64,000 bases of DNA from Candidatus Obscuribacterales bacterium (GCA_019750335.1 JAIEOQ010000008.1:372001-436000), one strand, 5' to 3'. Counted from the stretch's first letter, positions 23,774 through 32,310 are shown. The notes: generated by a model not told the origin, from the sequence alone. Numbers and translations are program-made.

Positions 23774-24607
23774 ATGCCTTCCTACAAGTATCTGATTCTG
23801 TTGCTTTTACTTCTCGGCTTTTCTTATACCGAGCAAACTTTTGCCGAGGTTCAAGCCAAGCCCGGACGACCGACCGAAACGGTGGAAGAAGCCGGCGATC
23901 CGGCGAAGAACGAAGAGACGATCACCAAGACTTATTACGACAACAAGATCGTCCGCTTTTTGGAAGCGGTGACGATTAAGTATAAGGACGGCAGTCGTGC
24001 CTCCAAGTTATACAACCAAGACGGTTCCCTGCGCCAAGAGCAGGAAACAAACAAAGACGGCGACATCAAGAGCACTTATTATCGCCAAGACGGAAGCGGT
24101 AAAGACTACGAAAGCACAGTTTCCGTAACGCTTCTGCCTGGAGGCGGCTTCGACAGCCTGACCAAAACAGCTCGTTACCGTGAAGACGGCAAAACCGTCC
24201 GCGAATCCAGCACGGAAGATAGCAGCGGCATGTTGGACCAACTGCGCTTCGACTACAAAGGAACTTTGCGCATAAAGAAAATCTGGAGCAAGGACAAAAC
24301 CACTCTGGATATCACTGTTTATGACGCTACCGGCAAAGAGCTTTTCAGCCAGCACTGGAACAGCTACAAGCTGAACAACTTGCATAGCAAAGCTTTGGAA
24401 TCGGTCACCGAGACCCTGCCCAACGGATTGAAGCGGCGAATCATCACGCGAGACCCAGGTCCCAACGAGAGTCTCAATGCTACGCGCCCAATTGAACGGG
24501 TCGAATATCTGAAGGCCGACGGTTCCATCGACAGAGTGGAAAAGCCCGACGCCCTCTCCGAGCCGGTCAACAGCAAATGTTTGCGACACCCTTCCGAAAA
24601 TTTCTAG
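23774..24607 (+). CDS. exported YwqK/MORN-like repeat protein (copy 2)
   Basis: Paralogue of the preceding gene: a signal peptide (about 1-24, LILLLLLLGFSYTEQTFAE), a linker rich in Glu and Pro, then repeats such as YKDGSRASKLYNQDGSLRQEQ and YRQDGSGKDYESTV. The C-terminal block LESVTETLPNGLKRRIIT and DALSEPV matches copy 1. At 277 aa it is longer by one or two hairpins at the N-terminal side. The exported protein at 29260 (- strand) has a similar but more distant pattern (YYRPDGKTVHW). Confidence 0.65.
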   Translation: MPSYKYLILLLLLLGFSYTEQTFAEVQAKPGRPTETVEEAGDPAKNEETITKTYYDNKIVRFLEAVTIKYKDGSRASKLYNQDGSLRQEQETNKDGDIKSTYYRQDGSGKDYESTVSVTLLPGGGFDSLTKTARYREDGKTVRESSTEDSSGMLDQLRFDYKGTLRIKKIWSKDKTTLDITVYDATGKELFSQHWNSYKLNNLHSKALESVTETLPNGLKRRIITRDPGPNESLNATRPIERVEYLKADGSIDRVEKPDALSEPVNSKCLRHPSENF

Positions 24608-24622
24608 AAAGAAGACGACTCG

Positions 24623-24988
24623 ATGAAATCAAATAAGCTGTTTTTGGCTCTTATCACTTGCACGCTGACTTTGATTGTTTCCGGGATCAGCAACGCTCAG
24701 CAAACCAACAAACCTGCTCCGCCGCCACGAGATCCTCTACCGCTTGAAACGCAAACATCAAAGCCGAGCGTCCAAACGGAGGAGAACGTTGAAGATCTTG
24801 AGAAACTGAAAGCCAAGTTGATCAGAAAAGCTTTCCGCAACAAGAAACTCCGGCAAAAGCTCGTCGAGGAGTTGATTCGCGACGAAAGAGCCAGCCAAAA
24901 ATTGATCGAATTGATCAGCAAAGAACAAGCACAAAAAGATGCTGCCAGGACCGACAAGCCGGCACCCCCTCCGGTAGACGCTCCTTAA
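24623..24988 (+). CDS. small exported helical protein, 121 aa
   Basis: A signal peptide (about 1-25, LALITCTLTLIVSGISNA) is followed by a Pro-rich segment (KPAPPPRDPLP) and one charged helical stretch (~53-105). That stretch is a run of Lys/Arg/Glu with heptad-like Leu/Ile (EKLKAKLIRKAF, QKLVEELIRDERAS). The chain ends with a second Pro-rich tag (KPAPPPVDAP) that mirrors the first. A coiled-coil periplasmic protein is likely. It lies 15 bases after its neighbour, so it is operonic. Confidence 0.6.
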   Translation: MKSNKLFLALITCTLTLIVSGISNAQQTNKPAPPPRDPLPLETQTSKPSVQTEENVEDLEKLKAKLIRKAFRNKKLRQKLVEELIRDERASQKLIELISKEQAQKDAARTDKPAPPPVDAP

Positions 24989-25007
24989 AGCAGCAAGGAA
25001 AGATGCC

Positions 25008-26381
25008 ATGTATGACAAAACGCTCGCCTTTTGGCGAGCCAATCAAGACCCTTTTCTTGAGGGTCTGAAAGAATTTTTGCGCATCCCGAGCATCAGCACG
25101 CTACCGGGAAACGAAGTGGAAATGAAGCGCGGCGCCAAGTTCGTTGCTGACGAACTAAAAGCCTTGGGCATGGATGTTTCGATCGTCGAAGGCAACGCCA
25201 ACGAGCATCCTTTGGTTTATGCCGAATGGCTTGGCGCCACGGGAAAGCCTACTTTGATTGTTTACGGCCACTACGACGTGCAGCCGCCTGAGCCTCTGGA
25301 GAAATGGATTTCACCGCCTTTCGAGCCCGAAGTACGCAAAGGCGTGCTTTATGCTCGCGGTGCCAGCGACGACAAAGGACAGGTGTACATCCTGGTTAAA
25401 GTCTTGGAGGGTTATTTCAAGACCACAGGCAAGCTGCCGATCAACATCAAAGTGCTGATCGAAGGCGAGGAAGAATCGAGCGGCGAACATGTCGAACGAT
25501 TCGTCCGCCAGAATCCCAAGAAACTGGCTGCCGACGCCGTGCTCGTTCTCGACACCGGCATGTACGCTCCGGGCAGACCGACAATCACTACCGGCTTGCG
25601 CGGCTTGATTTGCGCTGAGATTTCCTGTCAAGGCGCCAAAGCTGATTTGCATTCGGGTAATTATGGCGGCGTCGCTCCGAACGCCGCCATCGAACTGGCA
25701 AAAATCATTGCTTATGTCACCACTGACAGTGGCAATGTGCGCATTCCCGGTTTCTATGACGACATCATTAAGCCGACCAAGCTTGAGCTTAAAGCTTGGC
25801 GGAGGCTGCCTTTCAACGCCGAAGATTTCCGGCGTGATGTAATCGGCTCGCCGACTCTTGCCGGCGACAAGCGTTTTTCGGTCCATCAACGTATTTATGC
25901 GCGTCCGACTTTTGAAGTGAATGGAATTAGCGGCGGTTTCAGCGACGAAGGCTTTAAGACGGTGATTCCGGCTGTTGCCAACGCCAAAGTAAGCATGCGT
26001 CTTGCTGCCGGTATGAATCCGGACAAAGTGGCAGCTTCTTTCGAACGTTTCATCCAATCAGTAACGCCGGACAGCGTAACCTGCACGGTGCAGATTCTCT
26101 CCAAAGCTCCGGCAGTGATTGCCGATACGGGTAGCCCTTTCGTCAAAGCCGCCGCCAAAGCACAGAGCGAAGTTTTCAAAGCAGAAACGCTTTATGTACG
26201 CCGCGGCAGCTCAATCCCGGTTGCCGGTACGCTGCAAAGCGTCCTTTCAGCGCCTGTGATTCTCACCGGTTTCACTCTACCGGACTGCAACATGCATGCT
26301 CCGAACGAGAATCTGCATTTGAGTAATTTTTATTCCGGTATCGAAGCAATCGGTCTTTATCTGGCTCTTCTCACCGAGTAA
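25008..26381 (+). CDS. M20-family metallopeptidase (dipeptidase type)
   Basis: The 457-residue enzyme has the M20 metal-binding motifs: GHYDVQPPEP (first His and Asp), ARGASDDKGQ (bridging Asp), IEGEEESS (catalytic Glu pair), LDTGM and a final His in NMHAPNE. The lid/dimerisation domain lies in the middle (~185-300). The W-SPPF-P spacing before RGASDDKG matches the CNDP/PepV-like dipeptidases rather than DapE. It would release amino acids from dipeptides in the cytoplasm. There is no signal peptide, and it is 19 bases downstream of the preceding gene. Confidence 0.92.
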   Translation: MYDKTLAFWRANQDPFLEGLKEFLRIPSISTLPGNEVEMKRGAKFVADELKALGMDVSIVEGNANEHPLVYAEWLGATGKPTLIVYGHYDVQPPEPLEKWISPPFEPEVRKGVLYARGASDDKGQVYILVKVLEGYFKTTGKLPINIKVLIEGEEESSGEHVERFVRQNPKKLAADAVLVLDTGMYAPGRPTITTGLRGLICAEISCQGAKADLHSGNYGGVAPNAAIELAKIIAYVTTDSGNVRIPGFYDDIIKPTKLELKAWRRLPFNAEDFRRDVIGSPTLAGDKRFSVHQRIYARPTFEVNGISGGFSDEGFKTVIPAVANAKVSMRLAAGMNPDKVAASFERFIQSVTPDSVTCTVQILSKAPAVIADTGSPFVKAAAKAQSEVFKAETLYVRRGSSIPVAGTLQSVLSAPVILTGFTLPDCNMHAPNENLHLSNFYSGIEAIGLYLALLTE

Positions 26382-26395
26382 AAGAGGAATCAAGC

Positions 26396-27043
26396 ATGGA
26401 CCCACGGTTTTTCCTGACCAATCTGGTACTTTATTTTGCCGGGATCATATTTGCCATCTTTGGCACGGCCTTCTTTGCCAAACGCTTGAGCAGCCAAACC
26501 AGCCTCTGGCTCAGCGCCGGATCGGCAATATTTGGTGCCTTTTCAATCATGCGCTATATAACTGTCGGTCTGGAACGCGGCAACATCCTCGGCATGCTGT
26601 TTGCCTTCTTGCCGTTGTACGTAGCGCTCGGTTTTATCATCGGCAATACGCTTCGAAGCAAGCAATCCGAGCAGGATAATGTCTTGGAGCAGAAGCAACG
26701 AAAGCTTGCCGCCTGGCAGAGACTGCTTGCGTTTCACCAACAGCACAACCAACATGCCCTGGTGTTGGCTGCCGATTACAAAGCGATCGGCGATTTGGAA
26801 CGTGAGCTTGGGCACAAAGAGGAAGCGATTAACGCTTACCATCAAGCTGACGCCATTTATCGCAAGCATATGAACGGTCATCCGACTTTGGCTGAGTTTT
26901 ATGCCACCTACGCTCAATTGCTTAACCTCATGGTCGAACGGCCAGAGCGCGAACTCCGCCAGCAGGCAAACGGTCGGCAACGAGTAAGGGAGCTGCAGGA
27001 ACTGGCTGGTAATGCCGAACGGGCAATCGCCGAGCTGGCTTAA
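26396..27043 (+). CDS. membrane protein with TPR-like tail (copy 1)
   Basis: Three hydrophobic segments in the first ~90 residues (FLTNLVLYFAGIIFAIFG, SAGSAIFGAFSIMRYI, LFAFLPLYVALGFIIGNTL) are followed by a helical cytoplasmic part. That part carries a TPR-like unit (ADYKAIGDLERELGHKEEAINAYHQAD). At 215 aa it is a clear paralogue of the next gene, with the same lengths and layout. It starts 14 bases after the peptidase gene with AAGAGGAA upstream. The function is unknown; TPR tails usually bind partner proteins. Confidence 0.65.
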   Translation: MDPRFFLTNLVLYFAGIIFAIFGTAFFAKRLSSQTSLWLSAGSAIFGAFSIMRYITVGLERGNILGMLFAFLPLYVALGFIIGNTLRSKQSEQDNVLEQKQRKLAAWQRLLAFHQQHNQHALVLAADYKAIGDLERELGHKEEAINAYHQADAIYRKHMNGHPTLAEFYATYAQLLNLMVERPERELRQQANGRQRVRELQELAGNAERAIAELA

Positions 27044-27122
27044 TTGGCCTAATTTTTACTACGCATCGAAGCAATCGGTTTTATGTCTTTTAGCCGAACA
27101 ATAATTCGGCAGGAGAAGGACA

Positions 27123-27764
27123 ATGCAGTCATTGGCCATCGGCATGCTCCTTGGTATCGGCTTTCTACTCCTTTCCATTTTCGGCAGCGCTTGGCTGGCA
27201 TCACGCTTGAGCGTCAAAACTTCCAATTGGCTTGGCTCAATCTTGGCCATCGCCGGGGCTGGCTTGGTGATTTATTACAACATTTACGGTTTCGGCAGCC
27301 GCAACATTATCCTGATGCTGCTCTGCTTTTTGCCGATGTATATTTCTCTCGGTTTTATGATCGGCAATACAGCCAAGAAACGCCAGGTGGAAGTAGCGGC
27401 TAAGCGCGAGCAGAAACAAAAAGAGCTGGTTGCCTGGGAGAAGTTGCTGCAGCGCCACCAGCAGGAAAAGTCAAATCCGCTTGTTATAGCCGCCGATTAT
27501 CAACAAATAGGCCAGCTTGAAGAGTATTTGGGCGAAGCGGATCGCGCCTTGAATGCCTATCAACATGCCGATTTGATTTACCGGCAACAGATGAGCGGGC
27601 ATCCCTCCCTGGCGGATTTTTACTCCACTTATGCACGTTTGCTGAACAGCAAAGTGGAACGAACGGAACACGAAGTTCAGCATTTGACAAACGGCAAACA
27701 ACTGGTAACAGAGCTGGAAGCTCTGGCTGCCACAGCCGAACGAGCAATCGCTGAGCTTGTCTAA
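27123..27764 (+). CDS. membrane protein with TPR-like tail (copy 2)
   Basis: Paralogue of the gene at 26396. The N-terminal membrane part has three helices (LGIGFLLLSIFGSAWLA, LAIAGAGLVIYYNIYG, LLCFLPMYISLGFMIGNT). The tail has IAADYQQIGQLEEYLGEADRALNAYQHADLIYRQQM, the same TPR-like unit and order, and ends in ALAATAERAIAELV (the first copy has ELAGNAERAIAELA). AGGAGAAGG precedes its ATG. Tandem duplication is evident, and divergence is greatest in the loops. Confidence 0.65.
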   Translation: MQSLAIGMLLGIGFLLLSIFGSAWLASRLSVKTSNWLGSILAIAGAGLVIYYNIYGFGSRNIILMLLCFLPMYISLGFMIGNTAKKRQVEVAAKREQKQKELVAWEKLLQRHQQEKSNPLVIAADYQQIGQLEEYLGEADRALNAYQHADLIYRQQMSGHPSLADFYSTYARLLNSKVERTEHEVQHLTNGKQLVTELEALAATAERAIAELV

Positions 27765-27781
27765 TTGTTCCGCAGAATCTT

Positions 27782-27895
27782 AAGTGGGGTTAATACGATT
27801 TAGCGGGATCTTTCTGATTGTTTCTAGAGATCAAATACTGGTTAGGTAGAAATATCTTTCTTTATTTGATCTTTTAGGAAACTAGAACCTCACTA
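27782..27895 (+). promoter_or_regulatory. nested inverted repeats, leader or attenuator
   Basis: An outer stem AGTGGGGTT (27783-27791) with AACCTCACT (27886-27894) encloses an inner 12-bp stem 27826-27837/27863-27874 built on GATCAAATA. No U-tract follows. It lies between two + strand genes and may be the 5' leader of the 27979 gene or a processed end of the previous transcript. Confidence 0.4.
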
Positions 27896-27978
27896 AAACC
27901 CAGTGTTCATTTCCAGATTTGCATTTTCGTTTCGTTTACGGCAGATTCTTGCCGCACCTTCACTTTTCGGAGAGCCCT

Positions 27979-28470
27979 ATGACGACCGACTCGTTGTACC
28001 AACAGGGTATCGCTGCCTTGAATCAGTTTGATTTCAACCGCGCCGTCAACTTGTTGCGGGCAGCCCGCGCTCAGGAAGATTCTGCGCAAACACCGCTCAT
28101 CGACCGTTTCATCGCCACAGCCGAAACCGGACAAAGCCTGCCCCACGGACGACTGACTCGCTGTTTCGATTATTTGCTGATTCTCGGCAATCGCCATCTG
28201 GCTGCCGACGAACTCGATCAAGCCGCAAGCCTCTTCGAGCTGGCGCAGATCCTGACCGAAATCGAGCCCGGCGAAGCGACCTTGAAAAACACTTTCCGCA
28301 TCTGCGAGCGGATGGCGCAAGTGGCCTTCCTCCAAGGCGACCTCGATGGCGCCCAGGCTCTTGTAACTACGGTCACAGCCGAATCGCGTAGCGGCGACGT
28401 CCCGCCCGGACCACTCGCTCGGGCGCGCGAACTGCAAACCAAACTCGACGCCGCCCGCTCGGCGTCCTAA
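27979..28470 (+). CDS. TPR-like helical protein, 163 aa
   Basis: The start at 27979 has CGGAGAG upstream. The whole 163-residue chain is helical and fits about three to four TPR-like hairpins: LYQQGIAALNQFDFNRAVNLLR, LIDRFIATAETGQSLPHG, ADELDQAASLFELAQILTEIEPG and QVAFLQGDLDGAQALV. It is soluble. Such proteins act as adaptors, and no partner is indicated. A terminator follows directly, so it may be monocistronic. Confidence 0.65.
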   Translation: MTTDSLYQQGIAALNQFDFNRAVNLLRAARAQEDSAQTPLIDRFIATAETGQSLPHGRLTRCFDYLLILGNRHLAADELDQAASLFELAQILTEIEPGEATLKNTFRICERMAQVAFLQGDLDGAQALVTTVTAESRSGDVPPGPLARARELQTKLDAARSAS

Positions 28471-28472
28471 AC

Positions 28473-28503
28473 ATCCTCCGCTTGCCTTTTGGCAAAGGAG
28501 GAT
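28473..28503 (+). terminator. rho-independent terminator
   Basis: ATCCTCC pairs with GGAGGAT, enclosing TTGCC-TTTT-GGCAA, and TTTGTG follows. It lies right after the 163-aa gene. Confidence 0.7.
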
Positions 28504-28558
28504 TTGTGTATGTACGAACCCGGTACAAACATCCCTCTTTTGCCTAATAGGTGAAGCC

Positions 28559-29083
28559 ATGGAATTAACTACTCTCGTCAGCGGCCATGAACTCGGTCCC
28601 TGCAAAAGCATCAGCGCAGCCCAGAACCATATCGGCAGCGAAGTCCGTCTAGAGTTGCCGAAAGAAACGCTGCTGGTTACGGTCAACAATCCGTTGAACA
28701 ACGGTCGCTGGGAAGTGACCGGCGACCTGGAGTTGATGCCTGTCGACTCCGGAGCTTCTTCAGCGCAGGTTATCGCCGTTCGTCCAAGTTCCCGGGCGGT
28801 GATCAAAGGGCACGGCTTCGGACTGATCAAGCTCGTCCATTTTTTCAACGGAGACAACGACAAGTACGTCAGCATTGAAGTGAAGGTCAAGATTCGCAGC
28901 GCAAAGGACACAAGCTGGTATGCGGACGTGATCGAAGACGAAACACCGGTAACGGCTCAAACCAACGCAGCCGAAGCTGCTCTGGCGTCTTTGATCACCC
29001 TGGCTCGCAGCCATGTCTCAGGCGAAAAGGTCTTCAGCGCCGACGATCTCGCGAAGGCGATTCTTGCTTGTGCCGGTAAGTAA
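28559..29083 (+). CDS. hypothetical protein, 174 aa
   Basis: This soluble, mostly beta protein starts at ATG 28559. It has strands EVRLELPKETLLVTVNN, GRWEVTGDLELMPV and KYVSIEVKVKIRS, and ends in an Ala-rich helical part (AAEAALASLITLARSH) and FSADDLAKAILACAGK. The beta-rich core could be a jelly-roll-like or carbohydrate/lipid-binding fold, but no family is recognised. It is bounded by terminators on both sides, so it is expressed alone. Confidence 0.6.
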   Translation: MELTTLVSGHELGPCKSISAAQNHIGSEVRLELPKETLLVTVNNPLNNGRWEVTGDLELMPVDSGASSAQVIAVRPSSRAVIKGHGFGLIKLVHFFNGDNDKYVSIEVKVKIRSAKDTSWYADVIEDETPVTAQTNAAEAALASLITLARSHVSGEKVFSADDLAKAILACAGK

Positions 29084-29113
29084 GAGGACGATTTGATGGA
29101 CGACGCTTGCCGG

Positions 29114-29166
29114 AAAAGTAAAAGTAAGACTGGTAGCTTGCCGCTGCTTTTCTTACTTTTACTTTT
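29114..29166 (+). terminator. terminator of the 174-aa gene
   Basis: AAAAGTAAAAGTAAG pairs with CTTACTTTTACTTTT (15 bp), and TCTCTTGTTTTT follows. Confidence 0.8.
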
Positions 29167-29176
29167 TCTCTTGTTT

Positions 29177-29195
29177 TTACTAATACATATAGTTA
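29177..29195. repeat. TACT-N9-AGTA intergenic palindrome, copy 3
   Basis: TTACT-AATACATAT-AGTTA differs from copy 1 by one base. It lies exactly between the two terminators of a convergent gene pair. Confidence 0.6.
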
Positions 29196-29206
29196 TTAAC
29201 GAAAAC

Positions 29207-29240
29207 AAAAAACCGGCATTTGGCGGATTGCCGGTTTTTT
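29207..29240 (-). terminator. terminator of the 29260-29910 gene
   Basis: AAAAAACCGGCA pairs with TGCCGGTTTTTT (12 bp). Read on the - strand it ends in a T-run. Confidence 0.85.
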
Positions 29241-29259
29241 GCTAGAACCAAAGCACAGG

Positions 29260-29910
29260 CTACTTAGTGATGTAACTCTGGTAGGTCGTATCTTCCTTGA
29301 ACATCTGTTTCTCTTCAGCGCTCAGATCCGCAGCGGCTACGGAGCGTGAAGTAAAAGCCATGCTCACAAGCACTCGATTGCTGTCAGCCGGATCTTTTTC
29401 GTAAGTGCGCTTGTTGCCGTTCAAGCGTGAACCGCCCTTCACTACTTGTTCGACACGCTTCAAATGCCAGCCCAGCTGTCCTTGCGCGTTTTTGTCATAG
29501 CGCCAGAACTGAGTGTAGCTGTCATTGCCGGAGGCATCGGCAAAAGTAATCTCTTTCCACTGCTCGACCAAAGAGCTGACCTCGCCGCTGCCGACTTCTC
29601 CCAAGACTTTGAAATGAAGGACCCAGCGCTGGACTTTAGTGCCGGCGCTGTCAAAGAACTCAAACTCTTTACGCCAAGTCAGCGTATTCTTCGAGCTTTT
29701 CCAGTGAACGGTTTTGCCGTCCGGGCGATAATAAGTGTTCTCTTCCTTGTCCTTACGGCTGACCCGATAAGAGATTTGGGTGACGCCATCGTCCTTGTAA
29801 GTGACCACCCCGGTGAAATCAACACCGTCTTGAATCACGATCTTATCGGCATAAGCAGTCGTCGAGAGAAAGCAGAGCGAAAGGAAGCAGGCGGCTAAAA
29901 TAGCGCGCAT
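29260..29910 (-). CDS. exported hypothetical protein, 216 aa
   Basis: The start at 29910 gives a perfect signal peptide (MRAILAACFLSLCFLSTTAYA, cleavage after AYA). The mature part has beta-hairpin repeats with tyrosines and Asp-Gly turns (VTYKDDGVTQISYRVS, YYRPDGKTVHWKSS), then a long beta segment WVLHFKVLGEVGSGEV. It resembles in style, though distantly, the YwqK-like exported proteins at 22988 and 23774. GGGAAT precedes the ATG. A location in the periplasm or outside is inferred. Confidence 0.65.
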   Translation of the reverse strand: MRAILAACFLSLCFLSTTAYADKIVIQDGVDFTGVVTYKDDGVTQISYRVSRKDKEENTYYRPDGKTVHWKSSKNTLTWRKEFEFFDSAGTKVQRWVLHFKVLGEVGSGEVSSLVEQWKEITFADASGNDSYTQFWRYDKNAQGQLGWHLKRVEQVVKGGSRLNGNKRTYEKDPADSNRVLVSMAFTSRSVAAADLSAEEKQMFKEDTTYQSYITK

Positions 29911-29935
29911 GTATTTATTCCCTGAAATACGCGAA

Positions 29936-29981
29936 TGGCGTGCCGGCAACGCTTAAGCCAAGCGTCTTCACCGGCACGCCA
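29936..29981 (-). terminator. hairpin after the PLD-family gene
   Basis: TGGCGTGCCGG pairs with CCGGCACGCCA (11 bp), enclosing ACGCTT/AAGCGT. It lies 16 bases past the stop of the PLD gene on the - strand. The U-tract is weak. Confidence 0.6.
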
Positions 29982-29997
29982 TCCCAAACGATTCGAA

Positions 29998-31686
29998 CTA
30001 GACCGCCGGTCGAGCCGGCAAAACACCGGTGACGAAATAGGTGAGCTCGCGATGAGCCGGTCCTGAAAGGAAACGGTCTTGCCAGGCGGCGTCAACAGCA
30101 AGGGTGCCCTTGAACTTGGTGCGACCGCTGTTCACCGAGCGGCGGAAACGGTAGTGGCTGTACACATCCATGATGTGCACCCAATAACGCATCACCAGTT
30201 CACGGTTGCCGCGGATGATCAACATATTCTCGTCATTGGAATAGCTGGCTTTGAAGCCGAGATTGTGACTGCCGACAATCAAAACACATTCATCGGCGAA
30301 AGGATCGATCACCACAACCTTGTCGTGGATGATCGCGTGAGCATCGGGCAGCTTAAGCAGCTCCTTATGCCAGGAGGCAAAATCCTTTTCAATGCCGGAA
30401 GCGGTTACCACCGGCGGGAACTCACCCTTATGATACTGAAACTTGATGCCGCGAATGGCATCGTAGCTGCTCACCGCGCCGCGAATCAAAAGCTCCGGAC
30501 GGGAAAAGGTGAGATCGGCCGCCTTGCTGACGATGCTCGGCTTGCCCGGATAGAAAGCCAGGAAAAAGATTCCTTGCTTGGCTGCATCCATGCAGTCGAA
30601 GACTTCCTGCATGTCCGGCGGCGTCGGCGGATTCTTCGCCGGCTTGGTCGCATCCTTGGTGTTCGGGCTGAACCAAACCGTAATGCGCGTGCCGTCGGCA
30701 AGCTTCACTTCTTTTTTGCGCTGCGCGTTGGCATCGCGCAAAGCCTTACCCATAGTCGCTTTATCTTCAAGCAAGAGCTTGAAGTAGGCGTCAAAAAGTT
30801 CGGCAACTTCCGGCGAGTTGATGCGCAGAACGTTGTTGGACTGGCAGCAAAGCCCGGTCGGAGTGATGTTGGTGCTGCCGCTGGTCACGCTTTCCGGGTT
30901 ACCTTCCGGCGTCACATAAATCTGGCTTTTATTGTGACCGATCGCCGGGCTCTTAACCATGCGGTCGACGATGTCCATCTGCAGCTTGTGCAGACGTTCA
31001 CGGGCAGCCTTATTCGTTTCGTCACTTTCGCCGGTATTGCTCAAGATCAAGGAGATCAGCTCATGATTATCAGCGACCAGATCCACAAGCTCCTGATCGG
31101 CAAGCTCATAAAGAGCCATCTTCACCTTGCCGCCTTTGGTCTTGGCGTTGAGAATCGGCCACTTCAAGAGCTGCAGTGCGTTGCCGGCAAGCTTGTTGCG
31201 CAGGGGATCGCCCGGCGTGAGAATCGCCTTGAGCAAAGCGTTGAAGTCGGGCACACCGTTGGCATCCAAGGGCAGATGCCCGCGCAAAGCCTGTGTCGAG
31301 AGCAGGCCCTTGGTGAAAGCACACTCAAAAACTTCACCGCATTTGGTGCTGGGCGTGATCTTGTCGGTGGTGACCGAGATGCTGGCGTGGGGCTTCAGCT
31401 CTTCCGGTTTGCCGACCATCGGCGTAATTTCATACTGGTAGGTCGTGCCGGTCTTCACCGAGAAGTCCATCCAGTCGCACTTCTGAATCGGCCATTCAGT
31501 CGAGGGTCGCGACTTCCACTCTTTGTTCTCCGTACCGGCAAAGGGTAGAAAAGTGCGCAGCACTTCACGCTCACCGCTTGCAACATCGATACGCGTAACG
31601 GCAAAGCCTAGACAATCCGGGATTTTTTCTTCCAACAACCAACACAAAAATACGATCGCATCGCTGGCGAAAGCCTTGGCTTTCAT
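29998..31686 (-). CDS. phospholipase D superfamily protein
   Basis: Two HKD-type motifs are visible. The first is GHNKSQIYV with GSTNITPTG (~residues 250-280). The second is HDKVVVIDPFADEC with GSHNLG (~470-500). Together they form one PLD active site, which cleaves phosphodiester bonds in lipids or nucleic acids. Residues ~1-240 are a different domain with a fibronectin-like strand pattern (WMDFSVKTGTTYQYEITPMVG). No signal peptide is present, so it should act in the cytoplasm; a nuclease or defence-type role is as possible as a lipase. At 562 aa it is larger than the simple Nuc-type. The ribosome binding site is weak, so the start is less sure. Confidence 0.82.
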   Translation of the reverse strand: MKAKAFASDAIVFLCWLLEEKIPDCLGFAVTRIDVASGEREVLRTFLPFAGTENKEWKSRPSTEWPIQKCDWMDFSVKTGTTYQYEITPMVGKPEELKPHASISVTTDKITPSTKCGEVFECAFTKGLLSTQALRGHLPLDANGVPDFNALLKAILTPGDPLRNKLAGNALQLLKWPILNAKTKGGKVKMALYELADQELVDLVADNHELISLILSNTGESDETNKAARERLHKLQMDIVDRMVKSPAIGHNKSQIYVTPEGNPESVTSGSTNITPTGLCCQSNNVLRINSPEVAELFDAYFKLLLEDKATMGKALRDANAQRKKEVKLADGTRITVWFSPNTKDATKPAKNPPTPPDMQEVFDCMDAAKQGIFFLAFYPGKPSIVSKAADLTFSRPELLIRGAVSSYDAIRGIKFQYHKGEFPPVVTASGIEKDFASWHKELLKLPDAHAIIHDKVVVIDPFADECVLIVGSHNLGFKASYSNDENMLIIRGNRELVMRYWVHIMDVYSHYRFRRSVNSGRTKFKGTLAVDAAWQDRFLSGPAHRELTYFVTGVLPARPAV

Positions 31687-31719
31687 GCTGCGACCTTTCT
31701 GAGCTTTCGCTCTAAATGA

Positions 31720-31762
31720 CGGGACTCTCTTGGTCAGCCCCTAGCTGATTAAGAGAGTCCCG
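31720..31762 (-). terminator. rho-independent terminator
   Basis: CGGGACTCTCTT pairs with AAGAGAGTCCCG (12 bp), with an inner TCAGC/GCTGA stem. It separates the PLD gene from the membrane-protein genes transcribed toward it. Confidence 0.75.
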
Positions 31763-31786
31763 TGTGAAAAAAATCGAGCTGTGAAA

Positions 31787-32257
31787 TTAAGCGGGATGTT
31801 GTGGTGTCTGACCCTGACGCGCTTCAGTAAGCTGTCGCTGCAAATCAGCGACTTGCTCTCGCAGAGCCGTTACTTCATCGGTTGTAGTCTCGATTCTACG
31901 TTCGCCACCACCCAAGCGATCAAAGACAGCCAAGGAGCGGACAAGGCCTTGAACCAACAACTCGGCCACAGCGCATACCGAGGGAACAATGCCGTACATT
32001 AAAAGCTTGATTGCCAAAACCACACAACCATACGCCAAAGCGACAGTGAGAGCGACTGCCGGCAAGCTGAGAAAGCTCAGATCGTCGTTAGAACAGGCGT
32101 AGATCAAACTGCCAACAACGGCCACGACAGTGCCCAGGCCTGCCAAACTGTCCCTATCTCCTGGATTAAGCCGCCAACGACGACTCAAAGCAAGGCCGAT
32201 AATACAAGCGGTAAAACCGCTAAGCAAAACGGTAAGAACGGTCAGAAGGAGCCCCAT
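31787..32257 (-). CDS. small membrane protein with coiled-coil tail, 156 aa
   Basis: Three to four hydrophobic segments (LLLTVLTVLLSGFTACIIG, GLGTVVAVVGSLIYACS, AVALTVALAYGCVVLAIKLL) are followed by a ~35-residue heptad-containing helix (TTDEVTALREQVADLQRQLTEA) at the C-terminus. The coiled coil suggests the protein oligomerises. GAAAGG lies upstream of the ATG. It is the last of four - strand genes that may be one unit with GmhB. The family is unknown. Confidence 0.65.
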   Translation of the reverse strand: MGLLLTVLTVLLSGFTACIIGLALSRRWRLNPGDRDSLAGLGTVVAVVGSLIYACSNDDLSFLSLPAVALTVALAYGCVVLAIKLLMYGIVPSVCAVAELLVQGLVRSLAVFDRLGGGERRIETTTDEVTALREQVADLQRQLTEARQGQTPQHPA

Positions 32258-32310
32258 GTTTTTTTTACCTTTCTAGTTCTGCTGGAGAAGCCAGGACTGT
32301 ATAAAAACAG

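Noticed and set aside
29985-30010. tRNA T-loop-like GTTCGAATC on the - strand
   Set aside because: It is the stop-codon context of the PLD gene. No acceptor stem, anticodon arm or D arm surrounds it.
30079-31548. 489-codon + strand frame opposite the PLD gene
   Set aside because: Shadow frame; the - strand carries recognisable HKD motifs.
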